Origin: Xiphydria camelus
Lineage: Eukaryota; Arthropoda; Insecta; Hymenoptera; Xiphydriidae
Direction: 5' to 3'
Assembly (NCBI GenBank): GCA_963678675.1
Contig: OY783193.1
Location: forward strand, 28,372,750 to 28,436,749
DNA: 64,000 bases
The notes below the pieces were generated by a model that saw only the letters and a program-made list of their open reading frames with translations, did not search any database and was not told the DNA's origin. Numbering within the stretch: position 1 is the stretch's first letter; each line of letters starts with the position of its first letter. The translations under genes and the position numbers were made by a program. Below, piece after piece: positions 33,267 through 44,479 of the stretch.

Positions 33267-33588
33267 AAGTATTGCAGGTATAGATAATGCGGGAGACGGA
33301 TTATTTCGACCCGTCCGGTAATTAACCTTTCCGGGAAAGGGCGTGGTTGCAAGGTCATAAAATTTCAGACTGGAGTAAAATTTTTCCGTCAGTCCGTCGC
33401 CGGATGAAACCCTGTCGGTGAACTCCAACACACGTTTAATTTTATTAATCAACAGGCCCCCGGCAGGTAGCGCGACTTCTCATTTAAATTTGTGTGCGTA
33501 GCGGAAAGAGGCCGGCCGACTGAACGTGCATAGGTACCTTAACTTTGTGTGTGCGGCCGGCCGACTGAACGTGTACGGGGACCTTTAA

Positions 33589-33663
33589 TGCCGGGTTTAT
33601 ACGCTTGCCAAACCGTATGAAGGCTTGGAGTTTGTGGCAAGTGCCAAACGTGTAAACCCGGCA
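33589..33663. repeat. 75-bp MITE with TGCCGGGTTTA ends, TSD TAA
   Basis: The ends are TGCCGGGTTTATACGC and GTGTAAACCCGGCA, flanked by TAA at 33586-33588 and 33664-33666. It abuts the right TSD of the Harbinger element. Confidence 0.7.
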
Positions 33664-33875
33664 TAAGGCCTAAACACACAGAACGCGGACACACCGCGCG
33701 GCCTTACCGCGCGAAATTTGTAGCAAGTAAAGGCCTGAGCACACAGAACGCGAACTCACCGCGCGGCCTTACCGCGCGGTGCGAACTCTATAACAATGGA
33801 AAGATCCTGTCACACAGACAGCACGGACTGGGCCGCTCGACTCCCGCGAACTTTGTAGCGAGTAATGTCGCATTA

Positions 33876-35939
33876 AGGCCTGAGCACACAGAACGCGGAC
33901 TCACCGCGCGGCCTTACCGCGCGGTGCGAACTCTATAACAATGGAAAGATCCTGTCACACAGACAGCACGGACTGGGCCGCTCGACTCCCGCGAACTTTG
34001 TAGCGAGTAATGTCGCATTATCCTAGTCAAACAGAAGGCGGCCTGCCGCGGCGGACCAGTACAGCTCGCGGCAGACAGCGAACCGAAGCGAACCGTTTGT
34101 AAAATTTTACAGAGTTCGCGCGCGGAAAGAGGCAAAATGAGTGGTGAAAGAGAATAAAATAATGAAAAATGTATTGATTTTGTGCGGGAGTGCAGTTTTC
34201 CGTATGATTTGCATCATCCTGTCTATACAGATGACTATGATTATTGATTTATGACTATTGTAAAAGCAGGAAATGATTCATTTTGATCTGTCCCATACCG
34301 TCGACCGATTTCGGAGCGACAAAGCACGCAAAAACTGTTGTCTCTCAATTGCATGTGTCCAGTGTTGACGAACGTTTTTTACATGCCACGTTCGGGTTTC
34401 TGTCGGTAAATTTGAGACGCGTCAAAGGAGCTTCGAAATATAACGGTATTTATTACTGTGGGCACTGTAGGAAATGACTCATTCTGATCTGCCCCATACC
34501 GCCTGCCTCGCTGTTGCGACCGATTTCGGAGCGACAAACTGCACAGGTCGGTTGCGGAGGTATTATTGCACCATATGTACACCATGCGTCTACCTGTCGT
34601 GCCGTACTCAGGTATCAAGAACGGTCAATTGACCCTAACCCCTATCACCGCGAAGAGTTAGTTGTACCTGCAGGAAACAAACCAGAAATGCTGATGGGGT
34701 ATCATCGATACAACTCCATTGCTCCATAACATTTAAATATTTAAATATATGTTCAATTTGATTAAAAAATGCCTTTCTAAATTTGTTTGGTTTTATTCTA
34801 ATGGTGCCATGTTCTGGACGCCATGAACCATGAACGAAATTTTCTTTTCTTTTTTTGCTGACTGACGGGCGTCGTCCCACAAAATCGATGACTGACCATT
34901 TTGTTTATGTTTGATATAACATTTAATACCCTCACAAAAGTTTTGAAGTGCAGTAAACGAATTGCACAGTATTTATTTTTTGCACATACATTGCGGCCGA
35001 CTGACTAGCTCCGTCCCCACATTTAACTGACTGACTGTCTTAACTTTTATTTATATGCAATATACAAGTTGTATATCGATTTTCAGCCTTAGTAAATTCA
35101 TTTTATTACGTCGGCAGGAATGACAACTTCATGATAGACCATCGGTCGGGATTCGTCGCTACTTCTACCTAATTATAAGTGGATTAAGTAGCCGACGGCT
35201 AGCGGTTCCGGGAAATTATACATACATTAATTATTATAAGCCACACAGCCCCTGCTTGGTCTTAACACTTCCATAACTTCAATTTTGAAAATGAGAAACG
35301 ATAAATTATACATTTAACCCTTTCAGTCACGACTTTTTTTTGATCAGGTGAAAAAATATTTGATTAGTGATTTTGGATCACTGGAGGTGCTATAACCCTT
35401 CACTTGAAAAGTTGATCTTTCGCTAAATGTGACTAACGCACTTCAAATGGGATGCCATCAGTTGACTACATCATTTTTAAGTGGCAAAACGCAATCAATT
35501 CCGCATAAACGGAGTTAAGACTCTTATGTCGTCACGGGACTGTGAACTCATTAGCAGCCTGGGCCCCCTTTCTCGAACTCGCTCGTATCTTTGCGTGCAC
35601 TTAGCCAATAGACCAATCAGGATTAAGTATTCCGTTGTTGCGGAGGTCCTGATTGGTCTACTCGCTAAGAAACGTATACGTTTCTCCTGCAAGTGACTCG
35701 AGAAAGGGGGCCCTGTACTACAACCCATTTGCACCATGCGCCTACCTGGCGTGCCGTACTCAGGTATCAAGGATGGTCTCTGCCGCGCGAACTCTGTAAA
35801 ATTTTGCTGTCCGCCGCGAACTCTACTTGTCCGCCGCGGCAGGCCGCCTTCTGTTTGACTGGGATAATGCAACATTACTTGCTACAAATTTCGCGCGGTA
35901 AGGCCGCGCGGTGAGTTCGCGTTCTGTGTGCTCAGGCCT
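33876..35939 (+). mobile_element. Harbinger-like element G1, TSD TTA, nested in G2
   Basis: The termini are AGGCCTGAGCACACAGAACG and CGTTCTGTGTGCTCAGGCCT, flanked by TTA (33873-33875, 35940-35942). The 2,064-bp element has no transposase. The first 145 bp of G2 and G1 (33731-33875, 33876-34020) look like a tandem repeat because G1 landed about 142 bp inside G2. The right half of G2 makes a 1.9-2.1-kb apparent tandem duplication for the same reason. Confidence 0.8.
35561..35713. repeat. 153-bp MITE with GGGCCCCCTTTCTCGA ends (in G1)
   Basis: It starts GGGCCCCCTTTCTCGAACTC and ends GAGAAAGGGGGCCC. It is identical in position and length to the copies at 37656-37808 (G2) and 38199-38351 (G3, inverse). 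Confidence 0.85.
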
Positions 35940-37655
35940 TTATCCTAGTCAAACAGAAGGCGGCCTGCCGCGGCGGACCAGTACAGCTCGTGGCAGACAG
36001 CGAACCGAAGCGAACCGTTTGTAAAATTTTACAGAGTTCGCGCGCGGAAAGAGGCAAAATGAGTGGCGAAAGAGAATAAAATAATGAAAAATGTATTGAT
36101 TTTGTGCGGGAGTGCAGTTTTCCGTATGACTTGCGTCATCCTGACTATACAGATGACTATGATTATTGATTTATGACTATTGTAAAAGCAGGAAATGATT
36201 CATTTTGATCTGTCCCATATCGTCGACCGATTTCGGAGCGACAAAGCACGCAAAAACTGTTGTCTCTCAATTGCATGTGTCCAGCGTTGACGAACGTTTT
36301 TTAGATGCCACGTTCGGGCTTCTGTCGGTAAATTTGAGACGCGTCAAAGGAGCTTCGAAATATAACGGTATTTATTACCGTGGGCACTGTAGGAAATGAC
36401 TCATTCTGACCTGCCCCATACCGCCTGCCTCGCTGTTGCGACCGATTTCGGAGCGACAAACTGCACAGGTCAGTTGCGGGAGTATTATTGCACCATATGC
36501 ACCATGCGTCTACCTGTTGTGCCGTACTCAGGTATCAAGGACGGTCAATTGACCCCTAACCCCTATCACCGCGAAGGGTTAGTTGTACCTGCAGGAAACA
36601 AACCAGAAATGCTGATGGGGTATCATCGATACAACTCCATTGCTCAATAACATTTAAATATTTAAATATATGTTCAATTTTATTAAAAAATGCCTTTCTA
36701 AATTTGTTTGGTTTTATTCTAATGGTGCCATGTTCTGGACGCCATGAACCATGAACGAAATTTTCTTTTCTTTTTTTGCTGACTGACGGGCGTTGTCCCA
36801 CAAAATCGATGACTGACCATTTTGTTTATGTTTGATATAACATTTAATACCCTCACAAAAGTTTTGAAGTGTAGTCAACGAACTGCACAGTATTTATTTT
36901 TTGCACATACATTGCGGCCGACTGACTAGCTCCGTCCCCACATTTAACTGACTGACTGTCTTAACTTTTATTTATATGCAATATACAAGTTGTATATCGA
37001 TTTTCAGTCTTAGTAAATTCATTTTATTACCTCGGCAGGAATGACAATTTCGCTGGCGTCCCTGAGACACCTGTTCTAAGTTTCGCTTGACATACACATT
37101 CGCAGTATGTTTGTCTACACAACCATTGTAATAAACTATAAAAAAAACTAGGCTTAGTAAATTCAGACTTTTTTGGCTCTGGCTCTTGGACTATAACTGG
37201 ACCGAGCGGTGGTTGTTAGGGTTTCCTAGTTTTCCGATAGACCATCGGTCGGAATTCGTCGCTACTTCTAATTATAAGTGGATTAAGTAGCCGACGGCTA
37301 GCGGTTCCGGGAAATTATACATTAATTATATTATAAGCCACAGCCCCTGCTTGGTCTTAACATTTTCATAACTTCAATTTTGAAAAGGAGAAACGATAAA
37401 TTATACATTTAACCCTTTCAGCCACGACTTTTTTTTTATCAGGTGAAAAAATATTTGATTAGTGATTTTGGATCACTGGAAGTGCTATAACCCTTCACTT
37501 GAAAAATTGATCTTTAGCTAAATGTGACTAACGCACTTCAAATGGGATGCCATCAGTTGACTACATCATTTTTAAGTGGCAAAACGCAATCAATTCCGCA
37601 TAAACGGAGTTAAGATTCTTATGTCGTCACTGGACTGTGAACTCATTAGCAGCCT

Positions 37656-37808
37656 GGGCCCCCTTTCTCGAACTCGCTCGTATCCTTGCGTGCACTTAGC
37701 CAATAGACCAATCAGGATCAAGTATTCCGTTGTTGCGGGGGTCCTGATTGGTCTACTCGCTAAGAAACGTATACGTTTCTCCTGCGAGTGACTCGAGAAA
37801 GGGGGCCC
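37656..37808. repeat. 153-bp MITE copy (in G2)
   Basis: It is the same 153-bp GGGCCC-ended repeat with only a few base differences from 35561-35713. Flanks 'cagcct' and 'tgtacta' are shared. Confidence 0.85.
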
Positions 37809-38198
37809 TGTACTACAACCCATTTGCACCATGCGCCTACCTGGCGTGCCGTACTCAGGTATCAAGGATGGTCTCTGCCGCGCGAACTCTGTAAAATTTT
37901 GCTGTCCGCCGCGAACTCTACTTGTCCGCCGCGGCAGGCCGCCTTCTGTTTGACTGGGATAATGCAACATTACTTGCTACAAATTTCGCGCGGTAAGGTC
38001 GCGCGGTGAGTCCGCGTTCTGTGTGCTCAGGCCTTAATGTTGCATTATCCCAGTCAAACAGAAGGCGGCCTGCCGCGGCGGACGAGTAGAGTTCGCGGCG
38101 GACAGCAAAATTTTACAGAGTTCGCGCGGCAGAGACTATCCTTGATACCTGAGTACGGCACGCCAGGTAGGCGCATGGTGCAAATGGGTTGTAGTACA

Positions 38199-38351
38199 GG
38201 GCTCCCTTTCTCGAGTCACTCGCAGGAGAAACGTATACGTTTCTTAGCGAGTAGACCAATCAGGACCCCCACAACAACGGAACACTTGATCCTGATTGGT
38301 CTATTGGCTAAGTGCACGCAAGGATACGAGCGAGTTCGAGAAAGGGGGCCC
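38199..38351. repeat. 153-bp MITE copy (in G3, inverse)
   Basis: It starts GGGCTCCCTTTCTCGAG and ends GAAAGGGGGCCC, in inverse orientation relative to the copy in G2. The flanks 'gtagtaca' and 'aggctgct' are the complements of those in G1 and G2. Confidence 0.85.
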
Positions 38352-39118
38352 AGGCTGCTAATGAGTTCACAGTCCCGTGACGACATAAGAATCTTAACTC
38401 CGTTTATGCGGAATTGATTGCGTTTTGCCACTTAAAAATGATGTAGTCAACTGATGGCATCCCATTTGAAGTGCGTTAGTCACATTTAGCGAAAGATAAA
38501 TTTTTCAAGTGAAGGGTTATAGCACCTCCAGTGATCCAAAATCACTAATCAAATATTTTTTCACCTGATCAAAAAAAAGTCGTGACTGAAAAGGTTAAAT
38601 GTTTAATTTATCGTTTCTCATTTTCAAAATTGAAGTTATGAAAGTGTTAAGACCAAGCAGGGGCTGTGTGGCTTATAATATAATTAATGTATGTATAATT
38701 TCCCGGAACCGCTAGCCGTCGGCTACTTAATCCACTTATAATTAGGTAGAAGTAGCGACGAATTCCGACCGATGGTCTATCTGAAAACTAGGAAACCCTA
38801 ACAAACACCGCTCGGTCCAGTTATAGTCCAAGAGCCAGAGCCAAAAAAAGTCTGAATTTACTATGCCTAGTTTTTTTTATAGTTTATGGTTGTGTAGACA
38901 AACATACACTGCGAAAGTATGTCAAACGAAACTTAGAAGAGGTGTCTCAGGGACGCCAGCGAAGTTGTCATTCCTGCCGACGTAATAAAATGAATTTACT
39001 AAGGCTGAAAATCAATATACAACTTGTATATTGCATATAAATAAAAGTTATGACAGTCAGTTGAATGTGGGGACGGAGCTAGTCAGTCGGCCGCAATGTA
39101 TGTGCAAAAAAAGGTGTG

Positions 39119-40405
39119 AGTGCCGTTGTACTCACGGAGGATGTGTAAACATCTTACAATTATCTGCGGTCCGAGTTTAATTGGGGAATATGACGTCGTA
39201 GTTCGACATAAAGAAGTTTAATTTTTTCTATAATAAAATATTTATTATTATTATATTAGATTTATAACTTACTAGCAGCCCGTCCCGGCTTCGCACGGGT
39301 AGATTGTGGGTTGATTTTGTCCGTCCACCATTGTTTAAATACATTTTTAATACAAAACTTTTAGTATTTTTCCCGGGCTACGCAATGGTCATATTGGATT
39401 TGACCTTGACCATGACCTTCAAGGTTATATCAAGGTCAAATTAATTTTTTTTCACGTTCAAATGTGTCCTTGACCATTTTTTTCATGTTACCTTTATTGT
39501 CAGCGGAGGTCAAATTTAGGTCAAGTATAGTTCGACTTTTTGAACACCCTCTATAAGATTTACTAACTCAGAAACCTTCGCGGATATGCGTCCAACTGTT
39601 CCCCAAATTTTCATCGCAATCGGATGAACGGTTTAGGAAGGCATAATAATCATCCGTACCGGTACTTTTTGAACACCCTGTATAAGATTTACTAACTCAG
39701 AAACCTTCGCGGGCATGCGTACAACCATTTCCCAACTTTTCATCGCAATCGGATGAATGGTTTAGGAAGGCATAATAATCATCAGTACCGGTACTTTTTG
39801 AACACCCTGTATAAGATTTACTAACTCAAACCTTCGCGGATATGCGTCCAACTGTTCCCCAAATTTTCGTCGCAATCGGATCAACGGTTTAGGAAGGCAT
39901 AATAATCATCCGTACCGGTACTTTTTGAACACCCTGTATAAGATTTACTAACTCAGAAACCTTCGCGGGCATGCGTCCAACCATTCCCCAACTTTTCATC
40001 GCAATCGGATGAACGGTTTAGGAAGGCATAATAATCATCAGTACCGGTACTTTTTGAACACCCTGTATAAGATTTACTAACTCAGAAACCTTCGCGGGCA
40101 TGCGTCCAACCATTCCCCAAAGTTTCATCGCAATCGGATGAACGGTTTAGGAAGGCATTTGATATTACCTTAAAGGTCACGGTCAAGGTCAAATCCAATA
40201 CGACCACTGGGTAGCCACGGGAAAATCCTTAAAGTTTTATATTAAACATTTTTCTCTAAAGTGTTTTCCCGTTGAGATAATCCAGCTTGCGCGAATAGTA
40301 TGCGCCGTAGCGCCACACACACACTGACGCAGTCACATGTACACGGCTTACGTCTGACGCTCGATTTCCCAGGAAGGTCCCACCGTAGAGCCATAGCATA
40401 GATGT
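39119..40405. repeat. Inserted repeat carrying five tandem 129-bp units
   Basis: Units start at 39541, 39670, 39799, 39926 and 40055 with TGAACACCCT. Each contains 'agatttactaactcag', 'ccttcgcgg' and 'atcgcaatcggat'. The array is flanked by 'gaccttgaccatgacctt' on the left and 'aaggtcacggtcaaggtcaa' on the right. The 'cgcaatcggatgaacggttt' phrase resembles the 3' tails of RTE-type retroposons, which is only a resemblance. The 'cagcccgtcccggcttcgca' block near 39,275 is also typical of dispersed insect repeats. Confidence 0.65.
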
Positions 40406-40712
40406 TTACACATCAAAAATAAATACTGTGCAATTCGTTTACTACACTTCAAAACTTTTGTGAGGGTATTAAATGTTATATCAAACATAAACAAAATGGT
40501 CAGTCATCGATTTTGTGGGACAACGCCCGTCAGTCAGCAAAAATAGAAAAGAAAAGAGTGACCGCAAAGTTAGCCTATTTTTTAGACCTCGCTAGCGACC
40601 TGGGGAAAAAATATAAAAATATGTTACAGGGGTATGAAATTACTCGTCATTGAAAACCAAAGTGAGCATCGCTTTTCGTTTTTTGAAAATTTCAAAAAAT
40701 TACCCCTATTTA

Positions 40713-41614
40713 GGGCCGAAACCACCAACTCTGATTAAATTGTTAATTCCCGATTAGCTTAATTTAATCATGCTCTTGCGTTCCACCAATTTTTAAATCA
40801 TGATTACAGTGAGATAATCACCGTTGAACTTAATCAGCCATTTTTGGCCGATTAGGAACCTAACCAGTGATTAACGTGGATCAACATAACCTCAAAGTCG
40901 AAGTTTCACTGCTGTGCAATACTATATATCGGATATGAATTTATTTTACGACGATATTTTATCATCATCTGATGATGAAAATCGTATCGAAATTGATAGA
41001 AGGCCACATTTAATTAAGGAACGAATTAATTATTTCCAAACTTTGGATGATTTGGATTTCATTATGCGTTTTCGGTTATCGAAAGACAGTGTTGAAGCTT
41101 TGCTTCTGGAAATTGTACATAATTTGCATCACGCTACAGAAAGATAAATTACTTCTTAAATAATATATAATCTATTTTAAAATATCGCAATATCATATTA
41201 CGTTAAAAATCGCGTAGAATTTTCTGTATCTTTACTGAATAAAGGGAGTGCACATTTCAGAAACCACGCTATTGCACCCAGAGTACAACTCCTGCTTGCT
41301 CTCCGGTATTATGCAACTGGTTCCTTTTTAAATTCTGTTGGAGATTTCGGCAGCTCACTGAGCTCGGCTTGCAGCGCGTCAGTTGATCACGTCAGGTTTT
41401 CCTCCTACTCCATTACAAGTTCCGTTGATGAACCAATGAGAATCACCGTTACAACGAAACTAAAACTTATTGCGAAGAGGGTATATGATTAGATAATCGG
41501 GGGTTAAAAATTCATGGTGGAACGAATTGTGCAGTTAATCATGATTAGAACGCCGATTAAATATAATCGTGATTAGGTAATCAAGCATTTAATCAGAGTT
41601 GGTGGAATCGGCCC
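40713..41614 (+). mobile_element. Second PIF/Harbinger element, 902 bp, TSD TTA
   Basis: The ends are GGGCCGAAACCACCAACTCT and AGAGTTGGTGGAATCGGCCC, flanked by TTA (40710-40712, 41615-41617). It encodes only the N-terminal part of a transposase. Its TIR differs from that of the element at 31581. Confidence 0.8.
40935..41492 (+). pseudogene. HARBI1-like transposase remnant, two exons
   Basis: Exon 1 (ATG 40935) reads RPHLIKERINYFQTLDDLDF and IMRFRLSKDSVEALLLEI, ending HHATER at 41143. The intron probably runs 41144-41260, with the donor changed from GT to AT and the acceptor CATTTCAG intact. Exon 2 gives NHAIAPRVQLLLALRYYATG and SFLNSVGDFGSS. This is the RFR(L)SK...LLLALRYYATGSF order of Harbinger transposases. 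The frame then leaves the family and stops at 41492 without a DDE domain. Confidence 0.7.
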
Positions 41615-42185
41615 TTAGGGGTTAAAAAGACCCCAAAAAATTAAAACATCGAAAATAAAAACATTTTTCATTGTATTTTTTTCGGAATTTCAGAAATATA
41701 TTTTTATTTTTCTTAATGTTTTGGGGATGATTTCACCCCATGAGAGAGCTTTGGGGTGAATTTTTAATCCACATTAACCCTTATGAATCAAGAAAATACG
41801 TGATTTTACTTTTGTAAGGTTTATTTTATAGAAAAAATACAATGAAAAATGATCTTATAATTAGTGGTATTTTCGATGTTTTAATTTTTTGGGGCCTTTT
41901 AAACCGCTAAATGGGGGTAATTTTTTTAAATTTTCAAAAAACGAAAAACGATGCTCACTGGTTTTTAATGACGAGTAATTTGATACCTATAACATATTTT
42001 TATAATTTTTCTCCAGGTCGCTAGCGAGGTCCAAAAAATAGGCTAAAAAACAGCCTTTTTTGCGGTCACTCTTTCGTACATGGTTCATGGCGTCCAGAAC
42101 ATGGCACCATTAGAATAAAACCAAACAAATTTAGAAAGGCATTTTTTAATAAAATTGAACATATATTTAAATATTTAAATGTTAA

Positions 42186-43637
42186 GGTAAGTCTATACCG
42201 GGATACAAAAATGTTGGCAACACGATAATCCGGTGTTGGCAACACGATAATCCGGTGTTGTCAACATGTATCCCGCCGACTTGCAACTCGCCGACGGATA
42301 CTCGGCAACAGCCACTATCCGAATGTAGGTACAAACCGGGATACAAAATGTTGGCAACATGTTGGCAACACGAGTATCCCGTCGACTAGCGACAATTTAA
42401 TTGCTACTCGTAAACTGCGGGCGGCATGACATCAAAGAAAGCTGTTGCCTGTGTTGCTTGTATCCGAGTTTCCCATTTGAAATGGGAAACATCGGAAACA
42501 TTGCTCTCTCTGGACTAGAACCTACCTACCTACCTACCTACCTAGCTACCTACCTACCTACCTACCTACCTATCTACATACGATAATGTTCCGTCGCACG
42601 AGGGACAGAATTTCAGAAGGTCGATTGAAACCTTTTAATAGTATCGATCATAAATAACATATATTTCTTGCATAAATTTTTCATTGAATGCCACATTATA
42701 CGGGCCGCACAGTGTTCACATGGCAGATCGGACGGCGTATCGTATTTCTCATTTTACAAAGCAGTACTCTCTCACTACATGTGTATGTTCTTTCTAGATT
42801 GAAAAGAAAAAGGCACGTAATTATTTCTCTCGGCAGAGGCACTCTCCCGATGCGTAATTTCGCGCATCCGGCTGCCAAGTGGCACGTGCGAATATCAAGC
42901 CACGTTTAGGCTTCTGTCGGTAAATTTGAGCCGCGTCAAAGGAGCTTCGAAATATAGCGGTATCTATTACCGCGGGCACTGTAGAAAATGACTCATTCTG
43001 ACCTGTCCCATATCGCCCGCCTCGCCGGGGGTATGTTTCGGCGAATCTAGGCTACCTGAAGGGTTAATTGCCGGACGAGTCGTAATGAACCCCTTACCAC
43101 AAAAAAATACCCATTGTAATAGATACCGCTATACTTTGAATATTAAATCAGCTTTGTAAAGGGGAGAAATGAATTCAATACATGACTGATGCAGTTGATG
43201 GCCAATTAGGGAACACTTAATGACAAGTAACTCCGCCATTAAATTGTCACCATAGCTTGTCCCGTTTTGTAAAAACTGTCGCTGCCTCCTCCTTCTTTTT
43301 CGCTTCTGGGAGGCTATTATGATGAAAGCAGGACTAACACCAGCAGCAATAGACGGTTCCATTTTTTAACATCAAGATTCCGTTTCGTTTGAACGCTCAA
43401 CTGGTTCTGATCGCATGTATCCGGATACAAGTCGATGTATCCAACAGTATGTTGCCAACAGCGACATCGTGTTGGCAACACTCAATGTTGATGTTGCCAA
43501 CAGCGATGTTGATGTTGCCAACAGCGATGTTGATGTTGCCAACAGCGATGTTGATGTTGCCAACAGCGATGTTGCCAACAGCCATAAACGTGTTGCCAAC
43601 ATGTTGCCAACATTTTGTATCCCGGTCTAAACGTACC
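42186..43637. mobile_element. TTAA-flanked element with TGTTGGCAACA palindrome arrays
   Basis: The left end GGTAAGTCTATACCGGGATAC and the inverse of the right end, GGTACGTTTAGACCGGGATAC, are inverted repeats flanked by TTAA (42182-42185, 43638-43641). TTAA targets suggest a piggyBac or Kolobok type. Beside the ends are more than ten copies of the palindrome TGTTGGCAACA. On the right they form four 21-bp tandem units (about 43487-43570). A second terminus-like 'accgggatacaaaatgttgg' occurs at 42341. A fragment of the G family (42900-43030) and a CTAC microsatellite are carried inside. There is no transposase. Confidence 0.65.
42522..42575. repeat. (CTAC)n microsatellite
   Basis: About a dozen CTAC units with one CTAG interruption and a final CTAT. 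It lies inside the TTAA-flanked element. The open frame giving TYLP repeats is a by-product. Confidence 0.85.
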
Positions 43638-43641
43638 TTAA

Positions 43642-44337
43642 GAATAGGGACGGGCTCTCGGTCTGGGGGGGGTGCCTCTACGCGTAACTCTGGTGACCAC
43701 TAGATTGTGTACGAATGGCACCAGTGGTTCTCCGGACGCACCAAGGTTGTCAAAGTATTTTTTAAATACCGAGATATCTTACAAATTACGACAATTACAG
43801 AAAAATGACCCGAGTGTAATGCATAGGGAATTTAACTAACAAAATTATGGAACACAAAGAAGAAAAAATTATTCATAATATCGAGTTATCGTTGATTTTA
43901 CTTGGCACTTTTTAAACAATTGAGTGAAAAAAAAGATATATAATTTTATTTTAAAAGTACAGACTTTCTTAAGCAATTTAAGACAAAAAGCATTAACAAA
44001 TGTTAAATTTTCGATGTTTTACGACCCCCCCCCCCCTAATGTTTGCGCGACTCTAGGGAATAAACCGTGGGAGTGGGGGTAAACTGCGTAGAACCTCTTT
44101 ATAGAAAATTTTAAGCTCTACAATTTTGAATTTACACTTTTTTCGAAATCTCCTTAGTTTTCGAGTTATTTTTGAATAACCCATTTTTGGGGTATTTGCT
44201 ATTGTTTTTCAACCAAACCACAAGAGGAAAAACCGCGATACTTCACCCAGAGCTTTATATGGTCAAATAACAACGTTAAACAAAAGCGCAGCCTGTTTAG
44301 CAAAAGTTCGTATTTCAGACCTTCGTTTACTGGACTA
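43642..44337 (-). repeat. Single terminus of the FEN/XPG element
   Basis: It aligns with 20458-21148 from 'gaatagggacgggctc' to 'cgtttactggacta' with numerous substitutions and small gaps. It ends CTGGACTA at 44337. No partner terminus and no nuclease gene lie next to it, so it is a solo or truncated copy. Confidence 0.75.
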
Positions 44338-44479
44338 TTCGCCTTTGGATATAGACCCAGACAGCCACAGCGTCATCGGCTGTTCCACCGACGCTCCTCT
44401 AATTAGCCAATCAGGGTGGGTAGCGTCCCCCACGCTATCCCCTCCGTTGAAGGAGGCTTCGGTCGGCTAGTTTTGTCTT

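Larger units (their letters stand above)
31581..33584 (+). mobile_element. PIF/Harbinger element, TSD TTA, internally deleted
   Basis: The left end AGGGCCCCATACACGTTCAG and right end, read inversely, AGGTCCCCGTACACGTTCAG are flanked by TTA (31578-31580 and 33585-33587), the preferred Harbinger target. The right terminus is present twice: an extra 'ggccggccgactgaacgtg' lies 44 bp inside (33511-33540). The interior keeps only the first exon of the transposase. A CACTGAG MITE (32618-32812) and a hairpin (33018-33266) are nested inside. Confidence 0.85.
33731..38034 (+). mobile_element. Harbinger-like element G2, TSD TAA, carrying G1
   Basis: The termini are AGGCCTGAGCACACAGAACG (33731) and its inverse ending 38034, flanked by TAA (33728-33730, 38035-38037). 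G2 proper is 33731-33872 plus 35940-38034. It is the same family as G1 but has an extra block of about 170 bp at 37,050-37,240 that G1 lacks. It encodes no protein of recognisable family. A 153-bp GGGCCC MITE lies at 37656-37808 at the same place as in G1, so that MITE predates the copies. Confidence 0.75.
40556..42073. mobile_element. Fold-back element, arms about 160 bp, holding a Harbinger relic
   Basis: The left end GAGTGACCGCAAAGTTAGCC is matched by the inverse at 42040-42073. The inner arms share 'gacctcgctagcgacctgg' and 'gatgctcac' (inverse 'gtgagcatc'). The central part has a second inverted pair of 'aaaacatcgaaaat'. It is inserted in G3 where the other copies read 'gaaaagaaaattttcgttca' or similar. 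Confidence 0.65.
33666..42181 (-). mobile_element. Outermost Harbinger-like element G3, truncated and heavily interrupted
   Basis: It starts AGGCCTAAACACACAGAACG and runs in the opposite orientation to G1 and G2. Its pieces are 33666-33727, 38035-39118, about 40410-40555 and 42074-42181. G2 is inserted at a TAA in 'gcaagtaatgttgc'. Two unrelated insertions interrupt it at about 39119 and 40556. Its far end was not found, because the TTAA element begins at 42186. Confidence 0.65.

Noticed and set aside
35495..38431. Near-identical 126- and 71-codon frames in the G elements
   Set aside because: They recur only because the same repeat is present three times. They cross MITE borders, and no conserved protein motif is visible.
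39541..40165. CRISPR or protein-coding repeat array
   Set aside because: The 129-bp units have no spacer structure and no open frame runs across them.
42401..42586. Frame ending in TYLP repeats
   Set aside because: It is produced by the (CTAC)n microsatellite and has no family resemblance.
43372..43703. Frames with repeated LLATSTS, VANSDVD or NINIAVG units
   Set aside because: They are translations of the 21-bp tandem palindrome units of the TTAA-flanked element in different frames.
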